Below, one piece after another: positions 1 to 7,893 of a DNA stretch of 64,000 nucleotides (position 1 is the first letter of the stretch; each line of letters starts with the position of its first letter). Below the pieces are notes generated by a model that did not search any database, was not told the DNA's origin, and saw only the letters and a list, made by a program, of their open reading frames with translations. The stretch spans positions 1-64,000 of the forward strand of contig CAYVMX010000002.1 in assembly GCA_964452725.1 (NCBI GenBank). Direction: 5' to 3'. The DNA is from CAYVMX01 sp964452725 (GTDB taxonomy: Bacteria > Patescibacteriota > Gracilibacteria > JAHISY01). The position numbers and the translations under genes were made by a program.

Positions 1-683
1 ATGACCGGACCGCGATCGAGATCTGTCGTCACGAAGTGGGCAGTGACACCTGCGACAGTCACGCCTGCTTCGACGGCTTGGTGGTACGGACGTGCACCAG
101 GGAAGCTCGGCAGGAGGCTGGGGTGGATATTGATCACGCGACCCTCGTAGCGTGCGACTAGCTCTGGGCTGAGGATTTGCATGTAGCGAGCCAGTGCGAT
201 GAAGTCGGTATCATAGCGTTTGAAGAGCTGGATCATTTTCTTTTCGCGATCAGCTTTTACTTTATCCGCGACGAGGCGAAAAGGGAGTTTTAGCTTCTGC
301 GCGATTGATTTTAGATCTGGGTGATTACCAATAATCACAACAGGTTTGGCACGGATTTTGCCAGCTCTACATTGCTTCACTAGCTCACGCAGACAGTGGT
401 CTTCGCGACTCACGAGGAGTGCGAGGTTTTTCTTTTCCTGTGTATCACGGAGTTTTACTCGGACGTCTAGTCCGAGAGCATTGCCGACAGTGGCTAAGTC
501 TTTGCGGAGTTTTGGGATTTTTACTTTGGAGACATCGGCATTGAGCGTCATGGAGAATATCCCAGCGACGACTTTTTCATCGAGTGCGAGGATATTCGCG
601 CCTGCTTCGTAGAGGCAGGTAGTCGTATGAGCGATGATACCGGCGCGATCCGATCCCGAGACTGTGATGGTAGCGGTTTTCAC
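1..683 (-). CDS. purU: Formyltetrahydrofolate deformylase, 3' end outside window
   Basis: Hydrolyses 10-formyltetrahydrofolate to formate and free tetrahydrofolate in the cytoplasm. The visible 227 codons begin at a GTG (681-683) and show an N-terminal ACT domain (KTATITVSGSDRAGIIA) followed by a formyltransferase-type domain. The signatures INIHPSLLPSFPGA and VAGVTAHFVTTDLDRGPV are characteristic of PurU/PurN, and the ACT domain points to PurU. The C-terminus lies beyond base 1. No ATG is available in frame near the start; the GTG directly follows a T-box-like attenuator. PurU balances the one-carbon pool, and free tetrahydrofolate is the acceptor for serine-to-glycine conversion. That would explain glycine-responsive control (inference). 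Family assignment is confident; the start codon is less certain. Confidence 0.9.
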   Translation of the reverse strand, partial: MKTATITVSGSDRAGIIAHTTTCLYEAGANILALDEKVVAGIFSMTLNADVSKVKIPKLRKDLATVGNALGLDVRVKLRDTQEKKNLALLVSREDHCLRELVKQCRAGKIRAKPVVIIGNHPDLKSIAQKLKLPFRLVADKVKADREKKMIQLFKRYDTDFIALARYMQILSPELVARYEGRVINIHPSLLPSFPGARPYHQAVEAGVTVAGVTAHFVTTDLDRGPV

Positions 684-701
684 AAGTAATAGGTTTGAGA
701 T

Positions 702-735
702 AAAAAAATACCCGAACGAAATAACTTCGCTCGGG
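702..735 (-). terminator. Intrinsic terminator of the T-box-like leader
   Basis: On the minus strand CCCGAGCGAA and TTCGTTCGGG form a near-perfect stem (711-735) with a short loop, followed by TATTTTTTT (702-710). It overlaps the 3' strand of the antiterminator, so it should form only when the antiterminator does not. Confidence 0.8.
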
Positions 736-820
736 ACCCATGTAGGGCGGTTCCACCCGAATTCTCTCGTCTGGCGAGAGCAGCTTTATGATCTGTCAGT
801 CGAGTGCCAATCCCCCGATT
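702..820 (-). promoter_or_regulatory. T-box-like antitermination leader upstream of purU
   Basis: Reading the minus strand, a hairpin (764-780, CTCTCG stem) is followed by GGGTGGAACCGCC (746-758), which matches the T-box core GGGUGGNACCGC. An antiterminator can form between TTCGGG and CCCGAG. The same CCCGAGCGAA also pairs in an alternative terminator (711-735) followed by a T-run. This mutually exclusive layout is the hallmark of T-box 3' halves. The UGGA bulge would pair with a tRNA ending UCCA, as in the tRNA-Gly at 39294-39369. Only about 40 nt lie between the predicted transcription start and the hairpin, too short for a standard Stem I, so the specifier cannot be assigned. A GGC triplet (Gly codon) is present there. 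Confidence 0.7.
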
Positions 821-826
821 ATAGTC

Positions 827-855
827 ATTTTAGGTTTTCCGAGAGCGTGATGCAA
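827..855 (-). promoter_or_regulatory. Promoter for purU leader
   Basis: Minus-strand TTGCAT (850-855), 17-base spacer, TAAAAT (827-832). It sits just downstream of the stop codon of the preceding gene and predicts a transcription start near 820. A TATAAT (819-824) lies slightly further downstream as an alternative -10. Confidence 0.55.
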
Positions 856-868
856 GTCTGTTACGAGG

Positions 869-2911
869 CTAATCCAGTATCTTGATCTCCGGTGTGAAGT
901 CTAGTCGGGGACGAGCGATTTTGCCATCATTGGGATCGTAGACGATCACTGTTGATATATCTTTGGTATCTTTTTTGACAGCTGACTTTGGAGGACTGAC
1001 TGGTGTGGCCGATTCTACCAGCTCACCCGGACGGGCAATCCTACCGTCACTGGAGTTGTAAATGATTTCGACTGTTCGATCTGATTTAGTTATTTCTTCC
1101 TCCTTGACAGTTTTTTTTGTGACCTCAGTATCCTGATTTTTTTTATCTGTCTGATTATCTATAGGTGTCTCCACTAGATCTACGACTAGAGTATTGTCAG
1201 TTAGTTTGATTAGATCGAAAAATTCTTCAATAAAATTATTCTTAGGTTTTTTAGCTACTTGATCAGGTGCAGTAGTATCTGTTTCAGTTGTTTTTGATGA
1301 CTGATCTAAATTTGTATTACTATCTTGATTGGTTTCAGCTTTTGCAGTTGCGATTGCTTGTGCTGCTATCCAGTCTTGGTAGGAGTTTTCATCGAGTTTG
1401 GTATTGGGATCTAAGGTTTGTAAATAGGTGGCTCTATTTGAGAGATCAACACCGAGATCAGCTAATCGAATGAATTGTTCAGAAGTGAGATATTGCCCAC
1501 CTAGTTTTAGTAGTTTTTTTAGTTTGTAGGCAGCCAGTGGCGCAAGTGTACGTTGATCAGTTGTTATTAAAAGTTGGACTAGGGTGACTTGATCATCTAG
1601 TGCTGAAGCCAAAGTAAAAGGCTTCTTTGATCGAAATTTATTGAGTGCATGATAGGCATCTATGAGTTGGGTAGTTATTTGTGTTGGTTGTGCTTGAAAA
1701 AATGCCAATAAGGTTTTACCCAAAAAGGAACTTTCATTGGCTGTTAAGTTTTTGGCTTCAAAAATTTCTTTTCCTAGTTGAGATAGATTTTGAGCTGCTA
1801 GTTCGGGTTGTTCTTTCATCATTGCTGATGTTAGCTGGAGTCTATGAGCTAGTGCTAGATTATAGGTTAGAGGTCGTTCTTTTATTAGATTAGATATTTG
1901 TGACTCTAGATTTGATAGTTTGTTTAGGTTGAGTAGATTGTCAGTAGCGAGCTGAGGGTATGACTGTAGTCGGGTGTAGGGTAGTAGCTTTGCAATGGCC
2001 GATACCAGCTCGTGTCGTCCACCAAAACTATTATCTTTAAGTAGTGTTGACAGACTGATCAGCTGGGAGCCAGTTGGGTCGTCGGTGGCTGCTCGGAGCA
2101 TCTCGGTAGCCTCGGTGCTCCAGAGTCGTACTTCTGGGTTTGGTAAAAAAGTTAGATATTTACGAAGCTTACGTAGCCAAGTTGTTTCAGTTGGCGTGTT
2201 TTGACTATTGCGCTGCTGACTGATTAAGTGATTCAAAAAACGTATATCGAGAGTTTGGTTAGCCTTACGAAAGAAATCAAGATTTGAATTATTAGTGGTC
2301 GTCAGTGTTTTCCACACTGCTTGACGCAGAAAAGAATCTTCGTTTGCCAGTTTTATCGCTGTACTAGGTGTCAGGATTGTTGTCTTGCCAGGATCGAGTA
2401 GTGTGACAGGAGCTATAGTATCTGTGATTGTAGCGATTGCGACAGGACTATCGATTGCTGCGATCTGGGTTAGTTGTTCATTGTTAGCATTTTTTTGACT
2501 GGAGAAAATTAACGTACCACCTTGGCTGGTGGCGCTGGCGAGTTTATCTTTGACTGTGATTTTTGTACCCCAAACATTATTGGCAAGCCAAATACGACCT
2601 TGTTCTATTTGTAAGGTCGCATTCATTAGTTTGTCATACTCATCGAAGTCAGCTGCTATGACTGTGAGGGTGGTCTCATTATCGAGTCGCACTTTTGTAA
2701 ATTTGCCCAGAGTCAGAATACCCTTGCCTGTTAGCTTTTGAGTTAATTCGATAGCAGTTGGTTCAGCTGTATCTACAGTGAAAGATAGTAGTGGTGGGGC
2801 AGTATAGACTATATTTTTACCTTCTTTCTGTGAGATAAGAAACAAAGTGCCAGCTAGTATGGCTAAGCTCAATATTGAAGTGCCAGCGATATTTATCAGA
2901 CGAGAGATCAT
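869..2911 (-). CDS. FecR-like membrane-anchored protein
   Basis: 680-aa protein of unknown role. Residues about 5-27 form one hydrophobic segment (signal anchor); the rest should be extracytoplasmic. Residues about 45-185 resemble a FecR-type beta domain (VRLDNETTLTVI, LQIEQGRIWLANN, ...TILTPS). This is followed by a long alpha-helical region and a charged Thr/Lys/Asp-rich tail. The tail contains two related units, IIYNSSDGRIARPGEL and VIVYDPNDGKIARPRL, near the C-terminus. The N-terminal half resembles the FecR-like protein at 56150-57793 that pairs with an ECF sigma factor, but no sigma gene adjoins this copy. It has its own promoter at 2956-2984. The FecR assignment is by pattern only and the function is not known. 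Confidence 0.75.
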   Translation of the reverse strand: MISRLINIAGTSILSLAILAGTLFLISQKEGKNIVYTAPPLLSFTVDTAEPTAIELTQKLTGKGILTLGKFTKVRLDNETTLTVIAADFDEYDKLMNATLQIEQGRIWLANNVWGTKITVKDKLASATSQGGTLIFSSQKNANNEQLTQIAAIDSPVAIATITDTIAPVTLLDPGKTTILTPSTAIKLANEDSFLRQAVWKTLTTTNNSNLDFFRKANQTLDIRFLNHLISQQRNSQNTPTETTWLRKLRKYLTFLPNPEVRLWSTEATEMLRAATDDPTGSQLISLSTLLKDNSFGGRHELVSAIAKLLPYTRLQSYPQLATDNLLNLNKLSNLESQISNLIKERPLTYNLALAHRLQLTSAMMKEQPELAAQNLSQLGKEIFEAKNLTANESSFLGKTLLAFFQAQPTQITTQLIDAYHALNKFRSKKPFTLASALDDQVTLVQLLITTDQRTLAPLAAYKLKKLLKLGGQYLTSEQFIRLADLGVDLSNRATYLQTLDPNTKLDENSYQDWIAAQAIATAKAETNQDSNTNLDQSSKTTETDTTAPDQVAKKPKNNFIEEFFDLIKLTDNTLVVDLVETPIDNQTDKKNQDTEVTKKTVKEEEITKSDRTVEIIYNSSDGRIARPGELVESATPVSPPKSAVKKDTKDISTVIVYDPNDGKIARPRLDFTPEIKILD

Positions 2912-2955
2912 TTTTTATTGTTTGAACTGCGATTTTGTTTTTAACAATTCATTCT

Positions 2956-2984
2956 ATTATAACAAAAAATCATAAAAAAGTCAA
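2956..2984 (-). promoter_or_regulatory. Promoter for the FecR-like gene
   Basis: Minus-strand TTGACT (2979-2984), 17-base spacer, TATAAT (2956-2961), with TGT just before the -10 (extended -10). It predicts a leader of about 38 nt before the ATG at 2911. Confidence 0.75.
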
Positions 2985-3008
2985 ACATAAAGAGCTGAAA
3001 TAGTGTGT

Positions 3009-3572
3009 TCAAGCCATTTGCAAAAACCACTTCACAATTTCTTCAGTTGTGCGGATTTCTGTTGGTAGCTTGATAAGTAGTTTTTCGATTTGAGACTTTT
3101 TGTATCCGAGCTGACTGAGTGCCTCTATGGCATCGGTATCGAGCCGACTATCAGTTGGCACTGTCACAGTTTGATCGCCGGTCAGTTTACCGCGTAGCTC
3201 GAGGACTATTCGTCCAGCAGTCTTGGGTCCAACACCAGGAATACGTTTGAAAGCAGCAGTATCGCTGCTGACAATGGCGCTTTCGATTACTTCACGCGGA
3301 GTTTCGAGTATCTCTAGTGCAGTCTTTGGCCCGATACCATTGACTGAAGTCAAAAGCTCGAAGAAATTTAGTTCTGCTGTGTCTATAAAGCCGAACAAGC
3401 TAATCGCATCATTTGTTTGGTGTGTGTGAATATGCAGCGTGAGCTTACTACCAGTTTTTGATTTTACTAGGAGTCTTTGACTGACAGCTACGAGGTATCC
3501 GACACCACCAGTCTCGACGATCAGTGCGTGACCACGTATGCCGAGTACGATACCAGAGAGATAGCCAATCAT
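3009..3572 (-). CDS. ruvA: Holliday junction branch-migration protein RuvA
   Basis: Binds Holliday junctions as a tetramer and loads the RuvB motor in recombinational repair. At 187 aa it is near family length (about 190-200). The N-terminal OB domain starts MIGYLSGIVLGIRGHALIVE. Two helix-hairpin-helix motifs follow (SVNGIGPKTALEIL and IPGVGPKTAGRIVLEL), and the C-terminal RuvB-binding domain is present. The start codon overlaps the hisA stop by 4 bases (ATGA-type junction), so the two are translationally coupled. ruvB and ruvC are not in the window. Confidence 0.96.
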   Translation of the reverse strand: MIGYLSGIVLGIRGHALIVETGGVGYLVAVSQRLLVKSKTGSKLTLHIHTHQTNDAISLFGFIDTAELNFFELLTSVNGIGPKTALEILETPREVIESAIVSSDTAAFKRIPGVGPKTAGRIVLELRGKLTGDQTVTVPTDSRLDTDAIEALSQLGYKKSQIEKLLIKLPTEIRTTEEIVKWFLQMA

Positions 3573-4297
3573 GAGAGTGCTTGTTTAATACTTGCAACTG
3601 AGAGTTCGCTTTCATAAAGTGCCTTACCAATGATCACACCTTCACAGCCGATTTTGTGGAGCATTTTGATATGTTCAATTTCACTCACGCCACCACTGGC
3701 TATGATTTTTAATTTAGTGGTATTGACCAATCTTTCGTTTAGATCGAAGTTTGGGAAAGTCAGTGTGCCGTCACGGGCGATGTCGGTGAAGATCACACGG
3801 GTAATGCCTTGTTGCTCTAAGTCTTCAGCGAAGTCGAGAGTGTTGAGTTCAGTTTTACCTTTCCAGCCATGTATAGCTATCTTGGTACCACTTTCACGGG
3901 CATCAAGTCCGACGATGATTTTTTCTGCTCCATATTTTTCTAGCAAAGCTGCTAGTAGTGCAGGGTCTTCGACAGCTGCTGTACCGATGATGATACGATC
4001 TACACCGATGCCAAAGAGTGTCTCAGCAGACTCCAAACTACGAACACCACCACCGACTTCAATGGGTATTGCCACATGTTGGCGGATTTTTTCAATTGCT
4101 TTGAGATTTTCTAGATTGCCAGACTTTGCTCCGTCGAGATCGACTATATGAAGTGTATCAGCACCTTCACGTTCAAAAATCTTAGCTTGATTTTGTGGTG
4201 CTTTAGAGTACTGTGTTACTTGATCGTAGCTACCTTTGTATAGACGTACGCAGTGTCCGCCTATTAGATCAATCGCTGGTAAGATTTGGAAATTCAT
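3569..4297 (-). CDS. hisA: HisA, ProFAR isomerase (histidine biosynthesis)
   Basis: Amadori isomerase of the histidine pathway, a (beta/alpha)8 barrel of 242 aa, which is the usual length. Key features visible are catalytic Asp in LPAIDLIGGHCVRLYKG, phosphate-binding EVGGGVRSLE, the second catalytic Asp in VGLDARESG, and IASGGVSEIEHI plus GVIIGKALYE at the C-terminus. No other histidine gene lies nearby; instead it is coupled to ruvA. In some lineages an orphan HisA also performs the TrpF reaction (PriA type); sequence reading alone cannot decide this. Confidence 0.94.
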   Translation of the reverse strand: MNFQILPAIDLIGGHCVRLYKGSYDQVTQYSKAPQNQAKIFEREGADTLHIVDLDGAKSGNLENLKAIEKIRQHVAIPIEVGGGVRSLESAETLFGIGVDRIIIGTAAVEDPALLAALLEKYGAEKIIVGLDARESGTKIAIHGWKGKTELNTLDFAEDLEQQGITRVIFTDIARDGTLTFPNFDLNERLVNTTKLKIIASGGVSEIEHIKMLHKIGCEGVIIGKALYESELSVASIKQALS

Positions 4298-4387
4298 TAC
4301 TAGTTTAGTTTAACATTACTCTAGTCTTGATCTTGTCGTTTATAGCAGGGTGGCGACGTAAACCCCACCATTAAAACTGATTGAAGC

Positions 4388-5212
4388 ATGCCTGAACTTC
4401 CCGAAGTCGAGACCCATGTGCGTGACCTCCAGTGTGTAGTAGGTAAAAAATTCACGGCATTTTGGAGTGACACGCCCAAAGCACTACGTCCGAGCCTGCC
4501 GACTTTTCGTAAAAATCTGGTTGGTAAGAAAATCTTGGCGATTCGCCGTCGCGCAAAGTACATCGTCTTCGATCTCTCAGAAGGACTGACACTCGTAGCG
4601 CACTTTCGCATGACAGGGCATTTCCTGATCCGCCGAGTGACAGCTCCGTTGGAGCGTTGTGTACGTCACCGTTTTGCACTTGGGCGCGGATTAGAGCTGC
4701 GTTTCGATGATATTCGTAAATTTGGTACTTTGACACTCTGTGCTGCCAAGAGTCACGAGCAAGCCTGTGGCTTGGCGAAGCTCGGACCAGAGCCGCTTGA
4801 GTCAGCTTTTACTTTCGAAGTTTTTTGTAGTCGCTTGAATAAAAAGAAAGGACAGCTCAAGGCGGTGCTACTAGATCAAACGGTCATCGCTGGGATCGGC
4901 AATATTTATGCAGATGAGATCTGCTTCACTGCTGGTCTGCATCCAGCGAGTCGAGTAGAGAGGCTAAACACAGCTCAGCTACGGACAGTCCACAAGGCAA
5001 TCATTCACGAGCTAGCGAAGGGCGTAAGCAATCGTGGTACGACGGTCGGTGAGTTCGTCGACTCCGATGGCAAGTCGGGCAATAACCAACACACGCTACG
5101 AGCCTACAAACGTCATGGTCAGCCGTGTGTCAAGTGCGGACTGACTATGAAGACAATGAAGATTAGTCAGCGGACGACGAGTTATTGTGTAAAGTGTCAG
5201 AGGAAAGTTTAG
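4388..5212 (+). CDS. mutM: Formamidopyrimidine-DNA glycosylase (Fpg)
   Basis: Base-excision repair glycosylase/AP lyase for oxidised purines such as 8-oxoguanine. At 274 aa it has the family length. The start PELPEVE places the catalytic Pro2 and Glu3 correctly and fixes the ATG. The helix-two-turn-helix region contains VIAGIGNIYADEICF, and the C-terminal zinc finger has two CxxC pairs (CVKC ... CVKC). It is the first of two plus-strand genes; a dispersed repeat separates it from tatD. Confidence 0.96.
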   Translation: MPELPEVETHVRDLQCVVGKKFTAFWSDTPKALRPSLPTFRKNLVGKKILAIRRRAKYIVFDLSEGLTLVAHFRMTGHFLIRRVTAPLERCVRHRFALGRGLELRFDDIRKFGTLTLCAAKSHEQACGLAKLGPEPLESAFTFEVFCSRLNKKKGQLKAVLLDQTVIAGIGNIYADEICFTAGLHPASRVERLNTAQLRTVHKAIIHELAKGVSNRGTTVGEFVDSDGKSGNNQHTLRAYKRHGQPCVKCGLTMKTMKISQRTTSYCVKCQRKV

Positions 5213-5214
5213 CT

Positions 5215-5308
5215 GTCATCCTGAGGAGTCTGTCAGGGACGGATGACGCAGAATCTCACACGATTCAAAATCGCACTTTACGAGATTCTTCGCTTCGCTC
5301 AGAATGAC
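5215..5308 (+). repeat. Dispersed palindromic repeat, copy 1
   Basis: A 94-bp intergenic element with imperfect terminal inverted repeats (GTCATCCTGAG at one end, CTCAGAATGAC at the other). Its minus strand begins GTCATTCTGAGCGAAG. A related element with the same leading end and a similar TGACAGACTC segment lies at 46156-46233. It is MITE- or REP-like and has no coding capacity. It sits between mutM and tatD and ends 7 bases before the tatD start. Confidence 0.75.
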
Positions 5309-5315
5309 GTAGTAC

Positions 5316-6071
5316 ATGATTGATACCCATTGCCATCTCGACTTTCCAGAGTTCGACACTGATCGTGAGGAAGTTTTGAAGAGAGCAGAGACAGCTGGCG
5401 TCACGCAGCTCCTCAATCCGGGTTGTAATCTGGAGACAAGTCGCAGGGCAGTCGCACTGGCTGACTACGTCAGCAGTGTCGTTGCAGCAGTCGGAGTGCA
5501 CCCACACGATGCAGCAGAGATAGCCGAATCAACCATAGCCGAACTAAAAAAGCTCGCTCAAACCGAACACGTTGTAGCAATTGGTGAGATTGGTCTCGAT
5601 TACTTCAAGCTGCGAAACGATAAAGCTACTCAACTGGCAGCCTTCCTCAAACAGCTCGCACTCGCCGAAGAGCTAAACAAGCCTGTGATTATCCACTCGC
5701 GTGAGGCAGATGCCGACATGCTCAATGTCCTGACTCGCTTCGGCAAAATCCCTGGTGTATTTCACTGCTTTGGTGGTGGAGTAGCATTTGCTGAGCAAAT
5801 ACTTGCACAAGATTTTTACCTTGGTTTTACTGGTATTTGTACTTTTCCCAAGGCTGATAATATTCGTGAAGTGATAAAAATAACGCCACTAGAAAAAATT
5901 TTAGTTGAGACCGACGCGCCCTTCCTTGCACCGAATACTCAACGTGGTCAACGCTGTGAGCCAGCTTTCGTTGTAGAGGTAGTGCAAAAAATCGCCGAAA
6001 TCAAAAACTTAGAATTAGCAGCAGTTGAAAAGGCAACAACTGAAAATGCCAAACGATTATTTGGACTCTAA
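5316..6071 (+). CDS. tatD: TatD-family metal-dependent hydrolase/DNase
   Basis: TIM-barrel metallohydrolase of the TatD/YcfH family, with 3'-5' exonuclease activity in characterised members. At 251 aa it has the usual length. The metal ligands are visible: the N-terminal MIDTHCHLDF (HxH), GEIGLDY (Glu), VIIHSREAD (His), FHCFGG (His) and LVETDAPFLAP (Asp). The start is set by MIDTHCH. The gene converges with the TPM-domain gene, stop to stop, 2 bases apart. Confidence 0.94.
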   Translation: MIDTHCHLDFPEFDTDREEVLKRAETAGVTQLLNPGCNLETSRRAVALADYVSSVVAAVGVHPHDAAEIAESTIAELKKLAQTEHVVAIGEIGLDYFKLRNDKATQLAAFLKQLALAEELNKPVIIHSREADADMLNVLTRFGKIPGVFHCFGGGVAFAEQILAQDFYLGFTGICTFPKADNIREVIKITPLEKILVETDAPFLAPNTQRGQRCEPAFVVEVVQKIAEIKNLELAAVEKATTENAKRLFGL

Positions 6072-6073
6072 AT

Positions 6074-6964
6074 CTACCAGCTACCGCCACTACCGCCACC
6101 TGAGAAGCCACCGCCACCGAAGCCACCGAAGCCACCACCACGAGAGCTACCACCTGATCTGCCACCAGCCCACCAGCTAGGTTTACTGCCAGTTTTTTTT
6201 GCCTTTTCATAGTTCCTTGAGACTAGCCAGTCGAGGAAAAATCCAAAAATGCCAAATGCCAGAGCAGTGCCGAGCATACTGCTCAAACCTAGCTGGCTCA
6301 CCCAGCCAAAGATGACACCACCAGTCGCACCGACTGCACCGCCTGGCCAGATCGCCTTACTCCGACCAAAGATCGCACCAAACCAAGGCAAGACGAAGAA
6401 AATAAACATGAAGATATACTGAAACCAGTTGCCAATTGATTTGGTGTCGATGGTGCTACCAGCAAAAACCTCACCATCAAGTCCAGCGATGATGCCGTTT
6501 ACCCCAGCACGGACTCCTGCGTCGAAGTCACCTACTCGAAACTCGGGAATTATCAGATCATTGACGATATAGTTCGCCTCTAGGTCTGCCAGACCACCCT
6601 CTAGTTGGCTACCTGTGGCGATATAGATGTCACGCTTGCCTGGTGCATCGTCTGTCTCTATGAGTAGGAGAGCACCGTTATCTGTATTGACTTTGCCGAT
6701 GCCCCATTTATTGCCGACCATCGTAGCATAGGTATTGGCATCGAGTCCTGCTGGGATCAGTGGAACGATCAGTACAGCGATCTCTGTACCAGTTGTAGAC
6801 TCATAAGTTGCAAGTTGTTGATTGAGTTCGGCCTCTACGCTGTCATCTAGCTGTGTACTGATGTCTGTGATGTAGTTTTGGTATGTGGGTATTTCTACCT
6901 CACCAAGCGTCGGTAAAACAGCCAATATAAAGACCGCAATCGTTATTAATGTTTTTGCAAGCAC
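6074..6964 (-). CDS. TPM-domain (YgcG-like) membrane protein
   Basis: 296-aa exported protein. It has a signal peptide (residues 1-21), a TPM domain (about 25-165, with LIVPLIPAGLDANTYA, KWGIG and NGALLLIE), hydrophobic segments near 181-199 and 229-247, and a Gly/Ser-rich C-terminus (GGGFGGFGGGGFSGGG). This is the standard architecture of YgcG/TPM proteins, which commonly sit next to LemA, as here (LemA gene 10 bases upstream). The exact role is unsettled; links to envelope maintenance and acid phosphatase activity (in plant homologues) are known for the family. Confidence 0.88.
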   Translation of the reverse strand: MLAKTLITIAVFILAVLPTLGEVEIPTYQNYITDISTQLDDSVEAELNQQLATYESTTGTEIAVLIVPLIPAGLDANTYATMVGNKWGIGKVNTDNGALLLIETDDAPGKRDIYIATGSQLEGGLADLEANYIVNDLIIPEFRVGDFDAGVRAGVNGIIAGLDGEVFAGSTIDTKSIGNWFQYIFMFIFFVLPWFGAIFGRSKAIWPGGAVGATGGVIFGWVSQLGLSSMLGTALAFGIFGFFLDWLVSRNYEKAKKTGSKPSWWAGGRSGGSSRGGGFGGFGGGGFSGGGSGGSW

Positions 6965-6974
6965 TGAGTTTAAA

Positions 6975-7565
6975 TTATTCAGCTATAGTTGGTGTCGGCG
7001 GTGTACTAAAATCGAATTGTACTGTCGGTGCTTTTTCTGCTCCTTGGTCTGCTTCAAAAAGTGTGCGTTCACGTTCAAAGTTAAAAAGTTGGGCAATAAA
7101 ACTGCGAGGGATTTTACGGACAGATTTATTGTAAATGGTAGCGATATCATTGTATTCATTACGGGCAAAGGAGATACGGTTTTCTGTGCCTTCGAGTTCT
7201 ATCATGAGTCCCTTGAAAGCTTCGGTGTCGAGATCGGGGTAGTTTTCTACTGTTACAAGCAGACGGCTCAGTGCACTCTCAAAAGCATTGGCAGATGCTA
7301 TCTTGGCATTGGGTGTGCCAGCGTTTGTCCAGCCGCTACGCGCTTTGGTGATGGCAGTGAAAGTTTCTTGCTGGAAGCTAGCAGAGCCTTTGACTGTATT
7401 TATGAGACTAGGTATCAAGTCGATACGGCGTTGGTATTGTGTTTCGATTTTAGCGAAAGCGTTATCTACATTTTCTTCTAGATCGACGAGTGAGTTGTAG
7501 TGACCGACGATCCAGAGTGCTAGCCCTACGATGATAGCGCCAGTGATGAGGAGACCTTTGGACAT
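6975..7565 (-). CDS. lemA: LemA family protein
   Basis: 196-aa protein with one N-terminal membrane segment (residues about 4-22, LLITGAIIVGLALWIVG) followed by an alpha-helical bundle outside or at the membrane. The LemA signatures are NSLVDLEENVDNAFAKIETQYQ, RRIDLIPSLINTVKG and FNFERERTLFEA. It is the first gene of a two-gene unit with the TPM-domain protein. The family is widespread in bacteria but without a defined biochemical role. Confidence 0.93.
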   Translation of the reverse strand: MSKGLLITGAIIVGLALWIVGHYNSLVDLEENVDNAFAKIETQYQRRIDLIPSLINTVKGSASFQQETFTAITKARSGWTNAGTPNAKIASANAFESALSRLLVTVENYPDLDTEAFKGLMIELEGTENRISFARNEYNDIATIYNKSVRKIPRSFIAQLFNFERERTLFEADQGAEKAPTVQFDFSTPPTPTIAE

Positions 7566-7599
7566 AGGGTGATTTTATTAAATAAAAAAATGGACTTTA

Positions 7600-7627
7600 A
7601 TTCTAACACCTTTTTTGCTGGTGCAAA
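7600..7627 (-). promoter_or_regulatory. Probable promoter for lemA-TPM unit
   Basis: Minus-strand TTTGCA (7622-7627), 16-base spacer, TAGAAT (7600-7605), with an extended -10 (TGT). It predicts a leader of about 28 nt to the lemA ATG. The match is weaker than the other promoters listed. Confidence 0.4.
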
Positions 7628-7685
7628 TTTCATCGTAGTTTCATGACTCTAGACTTAGAGTGGGCTTCCTTTAATTTTTTCTGCT

Positions 7686-7892
7686 ATGCCTACTACTTCC
7701 CAAGATTTGTTTTGTAAGTTTACTCCAGGTATGTGTGGGCGAGTCAGGCTGCGCGGTGCGAGTCATGTTTTTGAATTTGCTTGCGGGCGTGACAACATAA
7801 TTCTCGATAGTCAGATCAGCTCTCCACGGTTAGTTTTTGAAACTCTGGTCGAGGAGGTGGTAAGTGTAGATGTGCAGCCAGTACATTCGTAG
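7686..7892 (+). CDS. Small hypothetical protein, 68 aa
   Basis: Unrecognised 68-aa protein with two Cys and no obvious membrane segment; its end reads PRLVFETLVEEVVSVDVQPVHS. Codon choice (GAT, AGT, CTC, GTC) is like that of neighbouring genes. The ORF fills the space between the lemA promoter region and the convergent recombinase gene, ending 1 base before the latter's stop. No ribosome-binding site or clear promoter is seen, so it may not be translated. Confidence 0.4.
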   Translation: MPTTSQDLFCKFTPGMCGRVRLRGASHVFEFACGRDNIILDSQISSPRLVFETLVEEVVSVDVQPVHS

Positions 7893-7893
7893 G

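Noticed and set aside
795..815. TTGGCACTC resembling half of a CIRCE (HrcA) operator in the purU leader
   Set aside because: The matching GAGTGCTAA/GAGTGCCAA half is absent at the required 9-base spacing, and the gene is not a chaperone gene.
3630..4151. 173-codon plus-strand frame opposite hisA
   Set aside because: hisA is unmistakable on the minus strand; the frame is a by-product of its codon bias.
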